In this document: positions 50,311 through 59,518 of the stretch, piece after piece
Numbering within the stretch: the stretch's first letter is position 1
Layout of the letters: every line of letters begins with the position of its first letter
Assembly: GCF_016865525.2 (NCBI RefSeq)
Contig: NZ_CP075169.1
Location: 4,526,337 to 4,590,336, forward strand
Direction of reading: 5' to 3'
DNA: 64,000 nt
Origin: Sodalis ligni
GTDB taxonomy: Bacteria > Pseudomonadota > Gammaproteobacteria > Enterobacterales > Enterobacteriaceae
Made by a program: the position numbers and the translations under genes
Notes under the pieces: model-generated
What the model was told of the DNA's origin: nothing
What the model saw: only the letters and a program-made list of their open reading frames with translations
Databases searched by the model: none

Positions 50311-51201
50311 ATGTCTGACGCTATTGGATGGGAGCTTTACCGGACCTTTCTCGCCGTGCTGACCGAGGGGTCGCTTTCCGGCGCGGCGCGCGCCCTCGGC
50401 ATTACCCAGCCTACGGCGGGTCGCCATATCTCGGCCCTGGAAGCATCGTTCCGCCAGCCGCTGTTCATTCGATCGCAGACGGGGCTGATACCCACGGAAG
50501 CCGCGCTGTCCCTGCGCAGATATGCGCAGGACATGCGGGATACCGCGGCGGCCCTAGCGCGCGCGGCCACCAGCCGGGGCCGGGAGGTGACGGGTACGGT
50601 GCGCGTCTCCGCCAGCGAAGTCATCGGAGTAGAAGTGCTGCCGCCGACGCTGGCGCGGCTGGGGCAATCGCATCCGCAGCTCAGGATTGAACTGGTGCCC
50701 ACCAACCAGGTGCAGGACCTGCTGCAGCGTGAAGCCGATATCGCGGTGCGCATGACGCCGCCAAAGCAGGAGTCGCTTATCGCCCGGCGAGTGGGGGAGG
50801 TGGAACTGGGGTTGTACGCCCATGCCGGCTACCTGCGGCGGCGGGGCATACCGTCGGCGCCGGCGGATTTGATGGGGCATGCGCTGATAGGGTTTGACAC
50901 GCAAACGCCCTTTTTGCGGGCCGCCAGCAAATCGCTGCCGGAGTGGACACGCGAAGGGTTTACCTATCGCACCGACAGCGATGTGGCGCAGCTGGCGCTG
51001 ATCCGCGCCGGCTGCGGTATCGGCTGGTATCAGTCGGCGCTGGCCGGACGGTCCCCGCAGCTGGTGCGCGTGCTGCCCGCCCAGTGCCAGTTCAGGCTGG
51101 AAACCTGGGTTACCATGCATGAAAATTTGCGCAACAGCCCGCGCTGCAAAGCTGTTTTTGATGCGCTGGCGCTATGTCTTCAGCAGCATACGGCGGCGTA
51201 G
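50311..51201 (+). CDS. LysR-family regulator
   Basis: 296 residues. GWELYRTFLAVLTEGSLSGA then ARALGITQPTAGRHISALEA and RQPLFIRSQTGLIPTEAALS form the winged helix. The sensor domain includes VQDLLQREADIAVRMTPPKQ and GCGIGWYQSALAG. Divergent from the epimerase gene, its likely target. Overlaps nothing; the following gene is convergent. Confidence 0.92.
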   Translation: MSDAIGWELYRTFLAVLTEGSLSGAARALGITQPTAGRHISALEASFRQPLFIRSQTGLIPTEAALSLRRYAQDMRDTAAALARAATSRGREVTGTVRVSASEVIGVEVLPPTLARLGQSHPQLRIELVPTNQVQDLLQREADIAVRMTPPKQESLIARRVGEVELGLYAHAGYLRRRGIPSAPADLMGHALIGFDTQTPFLRAASKSLPEWTREGFTYRTDSDVAQLALIRAGCGIGWYQSALAGRSPQLVRVLPAQCQFRLETWVTMHENLRNSPRCKAVFDALALCLQQHTAA

Positions 51202-51245
51202 AAAACAAGACCGGGGGCACCGCCGCCATGGACCTGGGCGCCGGT

Positions 51246-52559
51246 TTATTTGCCCAGCGTGGCAAACATGGCCACCACAGCTACGGCCATTACCGCCGTG
51301 CATATCCAGCCCAATACGCTGAGCCGGGAGGAGATGACAAATTTACCCATAATATCCTGACGCGCCGCCATCAGCATCATCACCACCATGATAGGCACGG
51401 AAATAACGCCATTGATTACCGCGCTCCAATACAGCGCCTTGATGGGATCAATGGGCATGAAACAGATTCCGATGCCAATCAGGGTCGACACGGCGATAAT
51501 GGTGTAGAACTCTTTGGCATACTTGAATTTCAATTCCAGGCTGTTTGGCAATTTAAAGGCCCCGGCGGCGGCATACGCGCCCGAGCCGGCCAAGACCGGA
51601 ATCGCTAGCATGCCGGTGCCAATGATGCCGGCGCTGAACAGCCAGAAGGCAAAATCACCGGCGACAGGGCGTAACGCGGTCGCCGCCTGCGCCGAGGTAT
51701 GGATTTCAGTCACCCCGTGCATATGCAGCGTCACCGCGGTGGTTAAAATAATGGCGAATGCCACGACATTGGAAACCGCCATGCCGATGAAGGTATCGAT
51801 TTTAATCCGGCGGAAATTGATTGTCGCCTGCTCGGGGGCATGTTTAATCGCCTCCGCCTCGTCATCGGCATGCTGCTCTTCCACCTCTTGCGAGGCCTGC
51901 CAGAAGAATAGATAGGGGCTGATGGTGGTACCGAAAATGGCGACTACTGTCGTAACATAGGCCGGCTTCCAGGATAAATGCGGCCAAAACGTATTAATTA
52001 AGACCTGTGTCCAGGGTATATGAATAATAAAAATGGTTGCCACGTAAGCAAGCAATGCCAGGGTTAGCCATTTCAATATTCGCACATAGCGTTTATAAGG
52101 AATAAAGATCTGCAGAAGTAATGATATTAAGCCAAACCCCACCACATACCAGCGGACGGGACCTTTTACCAATAAATTCAGTGCTCCCGCCATAGCGGCA
52201 ATATCAGCGCCGATATTGATGGTATTGGCAATCAGCAGCAAACCCACGATGGCATAGAGCAGCCATTTGGGATAGTGTCTGCGAATATTGGTGGCGAGTC
52301 CATGACCGCTGACACGGCCTATTTTGGCGCTGATAATCTGGATACCCACCATTAGGGGATAAGTGAGCATCAGCGTCCATAGCATGCTGTAGCCAAATTG
52401 CGCGCCGGCCTGGGAATACGTCGCAATGCCGCTGGGGTCGTCATCGGCGGCGGCGCTAATCAAACCCGGCCCGAGTTTTTTCAACCAAGATTTCGACGGT
52501 TCGTTTTTATTATCTTCGGGTTTAACTTCCACCCCTTCCAAGCCCGTGGTATTTGACAT
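51246..52559 (-). CDS. Nramp-like metal transporter with DPSG in place of DPGN
   Basis: 437 residues from ATG at 52559 (the upstream extension is unlikely). About 11 membrane segments. The first-helix metal motif reads SAAADDDPSGIATYSQAGAQ, that is DPSG rather than the MntH DPGN, and the sixth helix has FGTTISPYLFFWQASQEVEE where manganese transporters carry the metal-binding Met in MPH. These changes resemble Nramp-related magnesium or non-manganese transporters, so ion choice is uncertain. A loop EEQHADDEAEA is acidic. Confidence 0.88.
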   Translation of the reverse strand: MSNTTGLEGVEVKPEDNKNEPSKSWLKKLGPGLISAAADDDPSGIATYSQAGAQFGYSMLWTLMLTYPLMVGIQIISAKIGRVSGHGLATNIRRHYPKWLLYAIVGLLLIANTINIGADIAAMAGALNLLVKGPVRWYVVGFGLISLLLQIFIPYKRYVRILKWLTLALLAYVATIFIIHIPWTQVLINTFWPHLSWKPAYVTTVVAIFGTTISPYLFFWQASQEVEEQHADDEAEAIKHAPEQATINFRRIKIDTFIGMAVSNVVAFAIILTTAVTLHMHGVTEIHTSAQAATALRPVAGDFAFWLFSAGIIGTGMLAIPVLAGSGAYAAAGAFKLPNSLELKFKYAKEFYTIIAVSTLIGIGICFMPIDPIKALYWSAVINGVISVPIMVVMMLMAARQDIMGKFVISSRLSVLGWICTAVMAVAVVAMFATLGK

Positions 52560-53036
52560 ATGACTCCAGAGCAGACCTAGGTATGTCCGCCCATTTACTA
52601 TTGCTCTCTTTTTGAACTTCTGCCTGGAAGGCTTTGCCGCTAATAGCAAAAAATCCATTTTGACTTTAGTTCACGGCTAATGAATATGCCACTGACAGCC
52701 CGGCTCATTTTGATATCAATGTGGTCTGGAGAATCGTATAAAAAAGCTTATACAGCTCTGATGATTTTTTAATTTTTAAATCAATAGCAATCCTATAAAA
52801 GGCAATGACAATTAACCGATTCGGCGACAAATGAAACAGTCCCTTCGCAAGGAGGACGAAGGGTGGCATAAAGATTGTCCTACGAGGGACCCAATGATTT
52901 AAAACGAATTTTCCCAAGAGCAATGACCAATAATTTTTTAGGGACTGACATAAAAAAATATGACGTTTATCTCAAAATCACTGTTTAAGGAATAAAGGAT
53001 ATTTTAGATCACCAGGACAATTATTAAGCGCAATGT
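52560..53036. other. Intergenic region without a supported gene
   Basis: 477 bases upstream of the transporter. It contains the transporter promoter region (not assigned), and a small palindrome GTATAA-AAAAGC-TTATAC at about 52,736-52,752. A 72-residue minus-strand frame here lacks any sign of being real. An ion-sensing leader is possible but I cannot draw one. Confidence 0.45.
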
Positions 53037-53618
53037 TCAATTTTGCTGGCCTATACTCCTGACCATAGCGGCGGAAAGCTCGACGGATTTGTCACAGGCA
53101 TTGCCCCAACTATCCCAGCCCGGTACCCGGTTTCGGGCAAAGAGTTCGATACGCGGGACGTCGCCCACCAGTTCCACCAGTAAGCGACGAAACAAATCGG
53201 GCTTGGCGCTGTGTTCGCCGCGCGGCGCCGTCTGGTGCTGGCAGATGCCGGCGCTTGCCCGCACGGGCAATCTGCCCCGCACGGCAAACATGCAGTCTTC
53301 GGAATTAGCGCGCGTCAAATGGCCCATGCCGATAGCGGAATTCCCTTTGCACGGGTTTGTTTTATGCCAGGTGAAGCCTTTCATCGTCATAAAGCGGAAC
53401 CCCCAGGCCTCCACAACCTTCAATGCCTCAAGGGGCATAGAGGGTACGTGCCACATCGCCAACAGACAGGATGCGGGATCGGCTAAATCCCAGACCGGCA
53501 ACCGGCAGATATCGGTAACGGTCATGACGGGATACTTGAATTGAACGCCCCGCTCGCCGTCCTTGGATTTATCGCGATATTGCCAGGGCGGGTCGGCGTA
53601 AATAAGCTTAAATTTCAC
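53037..53618 (-). CDS. Orphan MT-A70-type adenine methyltransferase
   Basis: 193 residues. IYADPPWQYRDKSKDGERGV gives the catalytic DPPW (9-12) near the N-terminus; LLAMWHVPSMPLEALKVVEA and GFTWHKTNPCKGNSAIGMGH then TRANSEDCMFAVRGRL are conserved phage-type MT-A70 blocks, and ARNRVPGWDSWGNACD ends the family. Typical of prophage enzymes that make m6A in DNA. No other phage genes are beside it, so it may be all that is left of another mobile element. Confidence 0.9.
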   Translation of the reverse strand: MKFKLIYADPPWQYRDKSKDGERGVQFKYPVMTVTDICRLPVWDLADPASCLLAMWHVPSMPLEALKVVEAWGFRFMTMKGFTWHKTNPCKGNSAIGMGHLTRANSEDCMFAVRGRLPVRASAGICQHQTAPRGEHSAKPDLFRRLLVELVGDVPRIELFARNRVPGWDSWGNACDKSVELSAAMVRSIGQQN

Positions 53619-53870
53619 GCCGCACCCCAGCTTTATAAAATAAGAAAAAACCGCTCATGAGCTCAATCCTGACATTCGATGAAGGAAATTGCATAAGCCA
53701 GGGAGGGGAAGAGAAAAACATGAGCGATGGTAACGATCGAAAAATTTTTCTTTTCCGCCAATGGCCTTCAAACCTTAGGAAGGCGGTCAATATATGTCAA
53801 ATAAACAACCGGGCCAATGCCTTCACTGCAGAAAAATTAATCATTGCTAAAGAGGCTTGCCCGGCAGCAG

Positions 53871-54653
53871 CTATTCCTTGGCGATATGCACGCGCAGCCC
53901 CTCCTCTCCCGGCGCGAGATCGGGGCGCAGCGTCAGTGCCGGAATATCGTAGGCACCCGTATTCTGCGGACGGAAGGGGATAGGCGCAGCGGTCCACAGC
54001 GTATCAAGACGTTGCCCCAAGGCGTCGCGGATATGGCCATATCGTTCTTCATCGGTGCGGCCGGTACGGTAGATAACGAATGGCGGCACGACATCGAAAC
54101 CGGGGTAATACAATATCCCATGCTGAATAGGGAATAAGATATCCTCAATGGGGCCGTTAATGCCGCGGGGGCCGTAATGGGACTCCCACCCGCCGGTGGT
54201 GACCAGCAGCATCGCCCGCTTTCCCGCCATCGCACCTTCGCCGTAGCGATCGCCCCAATGGTTGTCGGAGTGTTCACCCACCCCGTAAGCGAAGCCATAG
54301 GCATAAACGCGCTCCACCCAACCCTTGAGAATGGCCGGCATGGAGAACCACCACAGGGGGAACTGCAGGATAACCGCATCCGCCCACCTGAGTTTTTCCT
54401 GCTCAAGGGCGATATCATGGCGCTGGGTGCCCGTTTCATAAGCCTCTTTGGACGCCAGGGAGGCGTCAAAGCGCGCATCGGCCGGCCACGCCGTACTGTC
54501 TTGCGCGTCGAGGGAGGCCTTCCATTTCATGGCGTACAGGTCCGATACCTGTACATGATGGCCGGCATCCTCAAGATGCCTGACCGAAAAATCCTTCAGG
54601 GAACCATTTAAGGACCGGGGTTCCGGATGGGCATAGACAATCAGGACATTCAT
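53871..54653 (-). CDS. NAD(P)H dehydrogenase (quinone), flavodoxin-like fold
   Basis: 260 residues from ATG at 54653; a much longer open frame reaching 55619 is only antisense to the LysR gene. MNVLIVYAHPEPRSLNGSLK is the FMN-binding start, AVILQFPLWWFSMPAILKGW then VERVYAYGFAYGVGEH and MLLVTTGGWESHYGPRGING are the NQO1/MdaB family marks. It reduces quinones by two electrons. Divergent from the LysR gene at 54759, probably its regulator. Confidence 0.9.
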   Translation of the reverse strand: MNVLIVYAHPEPRSLNGSLKDFSVRHLEDAGHHVQVSDLYAMKWKASLDAQDSTAWPADARFDASLASKEAYETGTQRHDIALEQEKLRWADAVILQFPLWWFSMPAILKGWVERVYAYGFAYGVGEHSDNHWGDRYGEGAMAGKRAMLLVTTGGWESHYGPRGINGPIEDILFPIQHGILYYPGFDVVPPFVIYRTGRTDEERYGHIRDALGQRLDTLWTAAPIPFRPQNTGAYDIPALTLRPDLAPGEEGLRVHIAKE

Positions 54654-54758
54654 GACTGAACCTCTGTAGTTGAAATAAGGTGTAGTTGGAATAAGGGCAG
54701 CATAGGAGCTTGTCAGGTATAGTGGAAATGAATTTCCAATATTACAGGTATTAACAAT

Positions 54759-55670
54759 ATGAATAGCCTGCGCCGCCTTGACCTTAATCTGCTGATCACG
54801 CTGGACGTACTGCTGGCGGAACACAACGTCACCCGTGCGGCGGAGCGCCTGAATTTTTCCCAACCGTCGGTAAGCGTACATCTGGCCAAACTCAGAGAAA
54901 TTTTCGGCGATCCGCTGTTGTTGCCCGGACCACGGGGGATGCGGCCCACCGCCAGGGCCGATGCTCTGCGCGAGCCTTTGCGGCAGGCGCTGGAGGCTCT
55001 TGAATCCGCGGTATCCCCCGCCAGCCCCTTTGATCCCGCCGCGTCCCAACATACCTGGCGCGTCGCCGCGTCCGATTACGGCGAATCCACTATTCTGCTG
55101 CCGGCGCTGGCGGGATTGCGCAGCGCAGCGCCCAGCGCCCGGCTGGCCTTTATTGAATCGGTTCCGTCCGGCCTTGCCAGACAGGCGGAACAGGGTGAAA
55201 TCGATCTGGCCCTTCATACCAGCGAAGGGGCGCCTTCCGGCCTGCATCGCCGGGCGCTGTTTACCGAGCGCTATGTCCTGGCCGGCCGGGCCGGTCATCC
55301 CCGCTTGAAAAAACCGCCGACCCTGGCGCAGTTCTGCGAGCTCGATCATGTGATGGTGTCGCCGGACGGCGGCGGGTTTTACGGCGTAACGGATACCGCC
55401 CTCGCCCAATTGGGCCTGACGCGCCGGGTGGTGCTTTCCGTTCCCCATTTCCTGTTGCTCAGATCGGTGCTGGCCGCCACCGACCTGGTGGCGATAATGC
55501 CCTTGCGACTGATGGACGGCCTGCCGGCGCTGCAGGTCGTCGAACCGCCCGTTGCCGTGCCGGGCTTCGAAATGTCCATGCTCTGGCATGAACGGGTTCA
55601 TCGCGATCCCGCCCATCAATGGCTGCGGGACTATATCGCGGCTTCCTGTGATTCCCCGATGGCGGGATAG
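54759..55670 (+). CDS. LysR-family regulator (NodD-like)
   Basis: 303 residues. SLRRLDLNLLITLDVLLAEH followed by NVTRAAERLNFSQPSVSVHL and LPGPRGMRPTARADALREPL is the NodD/SyrM-type N-terminus; the sensor domain includes DYGESTILLPALAGLRSAAP and IDLALHTSEGAPSGLHRRAL. Divergent from the quinone reductase gene with a 105-base spacer that should hold the shared operator. Confidence 0.93.
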   Translation: MNSLRRLDLNLLITLDVLLAEHNVTRAAERLNFSQPSVSVHLAKLREIFGDPLLLPGPRGMRPTARADALREPLRQALEALESAVSPASPFDPAASQHTWRVAASDYGESTILLPALAGLRSAAPSARLAFIESVPSGLARQAEQGEIDLALHTSEGAPSGLHRRALFTERYVLAGRAGHPRLKKPPTLAQFCELDHVMVSPDGGGFYGVTDTALAQLGLTRRVVLSVPHFLLLRSVLAATDLVAIMPLRLMDGLPALQVVEPPVAVPGFEMSMLWHERVHRDPAHQWLRDYIAASCDSPMAG

Positions 55671-55672
55671 CG

Positions 55673-56821
55673 TCAGCGTAGTGTATTAAAAAAACGCCGT
55701 ATGTCAGCCGCCAGCTCTTGCGGGCGTTCCAACGCGGCAAAATGGCCGCCGTGAGGCATGCTGCTCCAGCGCTGCAGATTGTAGCCCCTGCGCACCCAGC
55801 TTTGCGGCGGCATTGGGAGCTCTTTGGGAAAATGCGCCACCGCCAGCGGCGGACTGATGCGTTCACCGGCAGATAACAGCAGAGGATTCCGGCGCCCCTC
55901 GACATACATACGGAAGGAGGAGCCGATGGTGCGGGTAAACCAGTAAAGGGAAATATTGGTTAACAGAACATCCAGCGATATGGCCTTTTCCAGATCTCCG
56001 TCACAGTCGCTCCAGGCCCGGAATTTTTCCGCGATCCATGCGGCAAGCCCCGCCGGCGAATCGTTAAGAGCAAACGCCAGGCTTTGCGGACGCGTACCCT
56101 GCACATGCCCGTAAGCCCCTTGCTCATTGGCCCATGCGGCGCTTTGGCCTGCAAAATCCTGTTCTTCCTCGGTTAGCGGCTGTTTGTCATCTATATAAGG
56201 GCGATACGAGCCCGGAATAAAATTCAGATGCAGGCCAATCACTCTGGCCGGATAAAGCCTTGCCAGCCAGCTTGATACTCCCGCCCCCAAATCGCCGCCC
56301 TGCAGGGCGAACCTGCCGTAACCCAGCTTCCCCATCAAGGCGGCCCATAGGTGCGCGGTTTGGCCGGCGCCCACGCCGGGTACCGTCGGCGCGGACGAGA
56401 AACCATAACCGGGCAATGAAGGCACTATAACATCGAAAGCATCGGATTCACTGCCGCCGAAACGGGCCGGATCCGTCAGGTAGGGGATAATATCAAGCAT
56501 CTCCACAAAGGAACCGGGCCAGCCGTGAGTCAGGATCAGCGGCATGGGAGAAGGCCCTTTGCCGCGCTGATGGATAAAATGGATCCGCTGACCGTCAACC
56601 CCGGCGATAAAATGGGGAAAAGCATTAAGCCGGGCTTCCTGCGCCCGCCAGTCAAACCTGTCCCGCCAGTAGTCAACAAGATGCCGCATAAAATTTAACG
56701 AGGTTCCCTCACGCCAGCTGTCGTCGTCTATGGACTCAATCCAGCGGGTGGCTGCCAGGCGTAATTTCAAATCGTTTAACTCGGATTGCGCAATCCGTAA
56801 CGTAAAAGGTTGTATGGCCAT
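55673..56821 (-). CDS. Epoxide hydrolase, microsomal-type (EHN) family
   Basis: 382 residues. The N-terminal EHN segment (about 1-110, RIAQSELNDLKLRLAATRW then RHLVDYWRDRFDWRAQEARL) precedes an alpha/beta hydrolase core with LILTHGWPGSFVEMLDIIPY (oxyanion hole), the nucleophile Asp in ALQGGDLGAGVSSWLARLYP, and the catalytic His in SSMPHGGHFAALERP. It opens epoxides to diols. Its stop is 2 bases after the convergent LysR stop. Not obviously in an operon. Confidence 0.92.
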   Translation of the reverse strand: MAIQPFTLRIAQSELNDLKLRLAATRWIESIDDDSWREGTSLNFMRHLVDYWRDRFDWRAQEARLNAFPHFIAGVDGQRIHFIHQRGKGPSPMPLILTHGWPGSFVEMLDIIPYLTDPARFGGSESDAFDVIVPSLPGYGFSSAPTVPGVGAGQTAHLWAALMGKLGYGRFALQGGDLGAGVSSWLARLYPARVIGLHLNFIPGSYRPYIDDKQPLTEEEQDFAGQSAAWANEQGAYGHVQGTRPQSLAFALNDSPAGLAAWIAEKFRAWSDCDGDLEKAISLDVLLTNISLYWFTRTIGSSFRMYVEGRRNPLLLSAGERISPPLAVAHFPKELPMPPQSWVRRGYNLQRWSSMPHGGHFAALERPQELAADIRRFFNTLR

Positions 56822-57155
56822 AGTGAGAGAGCACCCGACGCTTATTGGATAAACCCAGTATAGGGGGACGTGGATCGTTCATGAAGGAACCAAACGGAAA
56901 ATTAACGTAACTCATTAAGTTAAGGGGAAAGTAAATTTTTGCGAAGACGATTCCAAGCACATGTTTTCAATTTGCATTGTTTGCAGCGATTATCTAATCT
57001 TCGTCACATAAAAATAAGTCTGCATGTCTTCATTTTTGGGCCTACCCTGGCCCATTTTTTTGTCAATTAAAGGTAGAGGTTAAGGAACCATTTAATCTGG
57101 ACCATAGCGCTGCGATACCATTCGGGCATCCTTTGCCGGCAGCCGCTGTCAATGG
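56822..57155. other. Intergenic region, no gene
   Basis: 334 bases upstream of the epoxide hydrolase and downstream of the ROK gene; both neighbours are on the minus strand. Contains the epoxide hydrolase promoter region and A/T-rich sequence, but no supported ORF. A short GGGCC-type dyad (GGGCCTACCCTGGCCC at 57,039-57,054) could be part of a terminator or operator. Confidence 0.5.
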
Positions 57156-58292
57156 CTAGAGTTCAATGTGTTCATGACGCAGTATCATCGCCAGGGCCAA
57201 TCCCTGTGCCGGGTCGTAGCTATCAGGCAGGAAGCGGATATGGGTATGGCCATAGGCAAAAGGGAGAGTACGATGCCGCGCCACGGTTAATACCCGTTCG
57301 GTAAAGAGCGGCGACACGTTGTAGACGCAATCGATAAGCAAGGTCTTGGGGTTCACCAGATGAATGATCTGGCTAAGGGCATTGCCCAGCAACTCTCCTG
57401 CCCGGGCGATCGCTTTATCCACCAGCGCCGGAGCCTGCGTTCGATCGGCCCACCGTAAGCCCGGCTGTAGCTGGCCCAGCTGCGCGTTGATGGCGGATAA
57501 TCCAATGAGCGATTCCAGGCAACCCCTCTGCCCGCAGGTACAAACAGGGCCATCGGATGCCACGTTAAGATGGCCCACTTCACCGGCGGTCCAACTGCCG
57601 CCGTAATAAACGCCGTGCCGGGTAATCAACGTGCCGCCGATACCTTCGGCAATCCGCAGGTAAAAAGCGGGTTCATCGGCGGGAGCGGTGGTTCCATGCT
57701 GGCGCGAGACCAGCGCCGCCGCCTTGACGATATTCATTACCCCCACCGGCAAAGGCACGCTGCGGCGTAGCGCCGCCAAGATGTCCACCTGCTGCCAGCC
57801 CAGATGGGATGAGACATGCATATAGCCGTTCTGCGGATCGATAATACCGGGAAAGCCGACGCCGATACCGATAAGCTCAGGATAACGACGGTGCATCCAA
57901 GCGCAGAGGCGGGCAATTTCCCCTACCACGCTGTCGGCGTCGGCGGTATCAATAACCAATGTCTTTTGTTCCAGCAGCTCGGAAAAATAATCATATACCG
58001 CCCAGTGCAGATGCTGACGCTCCACCATAATCCCGGCGGATTTCATTTTCTCCGGCCTAAGGGCGATATGAATTTTGGGGCGGCCGCTGGAGCTGGACTG
58101 GGCAACGCCGATTTCAGCAACCAAACCCGCGGCGATAAAATCGTCGATGATAAGGGAAATGGTATTTTTACTTAATGAAAGCGCGCGGGCAATATCAAGA
58201 CGTGAACTGATCCGCTGTTGGCGTAAATAAGACAGCACATGCATTTCATTATATTGACGCAGCAGCGCGGGGCCCTTTCCTGGCTCTTTCAT
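57156..58292 (-). CDS. ROK-family transcriptional repressor (NagC/Mlc-like)
   Basis: 378 residues from ATG at 58292. The N-terminal winged helix (YNEMHVLSYLRQQRISSRLD then ALSLSKNTISLIIDDFIAAG) precedes a sugar-kinase-like domain with the ROK signature GHLNVASDGPVCTCGQRGCL, including the zinc-binding Cys residues, and an ATP-like motif region GIGVGFPGIIDPQNG. It ends an amino-sugar operon and likely represses it, relieved by an amino-sugar phosphate. Confidence 0.92.
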   Translation of the reverse strand: MKEPGKGPALLRQYNEMHVLSYLRQQRISSRLDIARALSLSKNTISLIIDDFIAAGLVAEIGVAQSSSSGRPKIHIALRPEKMKSAGIMVERQHLHWAVYDYFSELLEQKTLVIDTADADSVVGEIARLCAWMHRRYPELIGIGVGFPGIIDPQNGYMHVSSHLGWQQVDILAALRRSVPLPVGVMNIVKAAALVSRQHGTTAPADEPAFYLRIAEGIGGTLITRHGVYYGGSWTAGEVGHLNVASDGPVCTCGQRGCLESLIGLSAINAQLGQLQPGLRWADRTQAPALVDKAIARAGELLGNALSQIIHLVNPKTLLIDCVYNVSPLFTERVLTVARHRTLPFAYGHTHIRFLPDSYDPAQGLALAMILRHEHIEL

Positions 58293-58360
58293 TGTTGGTT
58301 TAACCTGGCAATCGGCGGGAAATAAGCCGGCATTATGGCATAACCCGGTCAGGGTAAACA

Positions 58361-59518
58361 CTATTGCTCCCGCCAAACGCACTCGCCCTGTGCATAGGTG
58401 GACAACACCTTCAACTCCCCTGTACCGTTTTCGCCAAGCAGCGCCGCATCCAGCGGGGAGCCCACCGCCAAGCCCCCCTTCGCCGGTAAATCAAGCATGG
58501 CCGCGGGACGTACCGATGCCATATCCCACGCCTCATGCCGGCTGGCCATACCCGCTGTTATCAGGGCATTGACACCGTACAGCAGCGAACGCGCCGACCC
58601 CGCCAGCAAGCCGGGATTATCGGCCAGCGACAGACGGCCCTGCTCGCTCAGGACCACATCGCCGCCAATGTGCAATTGATAGCGTCCGGGAGGCATCCCG
58701 GCCAGGCTGGTGGTATCGCTCACCAAAAAGGCCCGCTGTCGCTTCACACGCATAAATACTTTCAGCACCGACATTGGCAAATGCTCGCCGTCGCCAATCA
58801 TGGCGCACCATAATTTATCCTGCGCCAACTGTTCCCAAATATAATTGGGATGTCTGGGCAGCAACAGGTGCGCCCCATTGCCAAGATGGGTTGACATCGA
58901 TGCGCCCGCCTCCACCGCCACGGCAATTTGGGCGGCATCAGCGCCGGTATGGCCGAGGGAGACCGTCACGCCCTCCTGCACGCAGTTCCGGATAAACGCC
59001 GCGCTACCGGGCCACTCCGGCGCCAGAGTCAGCAGTCGGATATCTCCCCTCGCAGCCTTCTGCCAGCGCTGAAACAAGGACCAATCCGGCGCCTTGACCA
59101 AAGTCCGGTCATGGGCGCCGCGCGGCCCGTCTTCGGCGGAGATAAACGGGCCCTCCAGATGTATGCCGGCCACGCCGTAACCGACCGCGGCAAACCGGCG
59201 GCGGGCGTTGGCTATCCCCCGGACCATCTGCTCGGTGTCATCATCGTTATTGGTGATAACCGTGGGCAGAAATGTTGTTACGCCCTCCTGCCATAGACGC
59301 CGGGTCACCGCCAACACCGATTCCTCGTTGATAGGGTAATGATTGAAATCCACCCCCGCGAAGCCGTTTATCTGCAAATCCACCAACCCCGGCGCAATAA
59401 TCGGCAGCGCGTCATCCTGAGGCAGCGGCCTGATTTGGCAGATCACGCCGTGCTCCGCATGGATCTCCACCGCGGCTAAATCCCGATAATCTCTGCCCCG
59501 CAGGCAAACCTTATCCAT
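58361..59518 (-). CDS. nagA: N-acetylglucosamine-6-phosphate deacetylase
   Basis: 385 residues from ATG at 59518, overlapping the preceding deaminase gene by 8 bases. Amidohydrolase hallmarks: IIAPGLVDLQINGFAGVDFN, YGVAGIHLEGPFISAEDGPR (metal-ligand Glu), TVSLGHTGADAAQIAVAVEA, SMSTHLGNGAHLL (usually H-x-F-N-A-M; here HLGNGA) and FLVSDTTSLAGMPPGRYQL with the catalytic Asp. It converts GlcNAc-6-phosphate to glucosamine-6-phosphate. Part of the SSS-nagB-nagA-ROK operon. Confidence 0.93.
   Translation of the reverse strand: MDKVCLRGRDYRDLAAVEIHAEHGVICQIRPLPQDDALPIIAPGLVDLQINGFAGVDFNHYPINEESVLAVTRRLWQEGVTTFLPTVITNNDDDTEQMVRGIANARRRFAAVGYGVAGIHLEGPFISAEDGPRGAHDRTLVKAPDWSLFQRWQKAARGDIRLLTLAPEWPGSAAFIRNCVQEGVTVSLGHTGADAAQIAVAVEAGASMSTHLGNGAHLLLPRHPNYIWEQLAQDKLWCAMIGDGEHLPMSVLKVFMRVKRQRAFLVSDTTSLAGMPPGRYQLHIGGDVVLSEQGRLSLADNPGLLAGSARSLLYGVNALITAGMASRHEAWDMASVRPAAMLDLPAKGGLAVGSPLDAALLGENGTGELKVLSTYAQGECVWREQ

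Noticed and set aside
52705..52923. 72-codon minus-strand frame before the transporter
   Set aside because: No ribosome site or family pattern; it crosses a palindrome and A/T-rich promoter-like DNA.
53871..55619. A single 582-residue minus-strand frame covering both quinone reductase and the DNA opposite the LysR gene
   Set aside because: Only the part from the ATG at 54653 matches a family; the upstream half is antisense to an intact LysR gene and has shadow-type composition.
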